Position numbers and translations under genes: made by a program | Shown: positions 4,992 to 5,320 of the stretch, piece by piece | Layout of the letters: each line of letters opens with the position of its first letter | How positions within the stretch are numbered: position 1 is the first letter of the stretch | DNA from: Nitriliruptoraceae bacterium | Lineage (GTDB): Bacteria; Actinomycetota; Nitriliruptoria; Nitriliruptorales; Nitriliruptoraceae | Direction: 5' to 3' | Length of the DNA: 5,320 nucleotides | NCBI GenBank assembly: GCA_007134165.1 | Contig: SLLJ01000474.1 | Location: 1-5,320 of the forward strand | Notes under the pieces: model-generated | What the model was told of the DNA's origin: nothing | Database searches by the model: none | What the model saw: the letters and a program-made list of their open reading frames with translations, nothing else

Positions 4992-5320
4992 GTGAGCGAA
5001 ACGACCATGACGGCCCCCTCCGGATCCGAAGGTACGGGGTCCGCGCCCTCGGATCCTCCGCTGCGTTCCGCGGCGTTTCGCGCGCTGCTCGGGGCGGTGG
5101 CCATCGTAGGGGTTCCCGCGTTCGTGTTCTGGGTCATCGGTGCGGTCGGCGGCGACGACACACTGCTGGTAGCCGATCGAGATGAGGTCGAGGACGTCGA
5201 GGGCGACGCCGACGTCGATGGGGCAGAACCGGAGCCTGAGCCTGAGCCTGAGCCGGAACCGGAGCCTGAGCCTGAACCGGAGCCTGAACCGGAACCGGAG
5301 CCTGAGCCCGAACCGGAGCC
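4992..5320 (+). CDS. Single-pass membrane protein with (Glu-Pro)n spacer, N-terminal part; probable LytR-C-domain (VirR-like) protein (3' end outside window)
   Basis: The frame from GTG 4992 is open to the window end (109 codons plus two bases). Its order is: residues 1-30, a polar, Ser/Pro/Gly-rich, probably cytoplasmic tail ending in arginines (Arg25, Arg30); about 31-52, one hydrophobic helix (LLGAVAIVGVPAFVFWVIGA lies within it); 55-78, an acidic Asp/Glu-rich stretch; and 79 to the edge, an unbroken Glu-Pro dipeptide repeat. Arginines before the helix and acidic sequence after it predict a cytoplasmic N terminus and an outside C terminus. The helix is not followed by a clear signal-peptidase site, so it is probably an anchor. 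No folded domain is visible yet. By position after a DUF3263 gene, a C-terminal LytR-C domain is expected, but this is inferred from gene order and lies outside the window. The composition also resembles TonB-like Pro-rich spacers. The start could be ATG 5007 instead of GTG 4992. Confidence 0.75.
   Translation, partial: MSETTMTAPSGSEGTGSAPSDPPLRSAAFRALLGAVAIVGVPAFVFWVIGAVGGDDTLLVADRDEVEDVEGDADVDGAEPEPEPEPEPEPEPEPEPEPEPEPEPEPEPE
5226..5320 (+). repeat. Hexanucleotide tandem repeat encoding (Glu-Pro)n
   Basis: Fifteen complete six-base units plus a partial sixteenth run to the window edge, each encoding Glu-Pro. The units are mainly two variants: GAACCG (six copies) and GAGCCT (seven copies), plus one GAGCCG and one GAGCCC. 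GAA is always followed by CCG, and CCT always follows GAG, so the two codon choices are linked within a unit. This indicates that whole six-base units, or multiples, were duplicated. Being a multiple of three, gain or loss of units keeps the frame. The total length cannot be known because the array continues past the window. Confidence 0.95.

Noticed and set aside
5226..5320. Stop-free Gly-Ser repeat frame on the minus strand of the Glu-Pro array
   Set aside because: The complement of any GAR-CCN repeat reads as Gly-Ser codons without stops, so it follows automatically from the plus-strand array.

Overview
The window is high-GC DNA (roughly 70% by eye) with strong G/C third-position bias. It is compatible with an actinomycete (Actinomycetota), possibly a deep-branching or non-model one. 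The support is the gene content: a transaldolase of the long actinobacterial/plant-like subtype, a small DUF3263-type protein (a family essentially confined to Actinomycetota), and next to it a single-pass membrane protein in the position usually held by a LytR-C-domain protein. Most of the window is housekeeping carbohydrate metabolism. I see no phage, IS, CRISPR or toxin-antitoxin genes.

Layout. (1) Positions 1-819 (+) hold the C-terminal part of a transketolase (tkt) that enters from the left edge. Its stop overlaps the start of a transaldolase (tal, 816-1931, +) in an ATGA junction. Together they form the non-oxidative pentose-phosphate pair. (2) Six bases after the tal stop, a convergent gene on the minus strand ends (1938-3035). 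It encodes a mannose-1-phosphate guanylyltransferase-like sugar nucleotidyltransferase with a C-terminal hexapeptide beta-helix. (3) Across a 107-bp divergent intergenic region, a phosphomannomutase/phosphoglucomutase (3143-4546, +) reads the other way. The two divergent products would perform the last two steps to GDP-mannose. (4) A tRNA-Thr(UGU) lies on the minus strand (4520-4593). The last 27 bases of the mutase gene, stop codon included, lie inside the tRNA's 3' half. (5) After a 107-bp intergenic region with an imperfect long hairpin comes a 93-residue DUF3263 protein (4701-4982, +). It is followed 9 bases later by the start of a membrane protein (4992 to the window end, +). That protein has one transmembrane helix, an acidic stretch and a long Glu-Pro dipeptide repeat that runs off the right edge.

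How they work together. tkt and tal interconvert sugar phosphates between the pentose-phosphate pathway and glycolysis. The mutase and nucleotidyltransferase draw hexose phosphate into GDP-mannose for glycan, glycolipid or glycoprotein synthesis. The DUF3263/membrane-protein pair points to the cell envelope and is the least understood part of the window. The two most notable points are the unusually regular (Glu-Pro)n spacer, encoded by two linked hexanucleotide variants, and the antisense overlap between the mutase gene and the tRNA gene.
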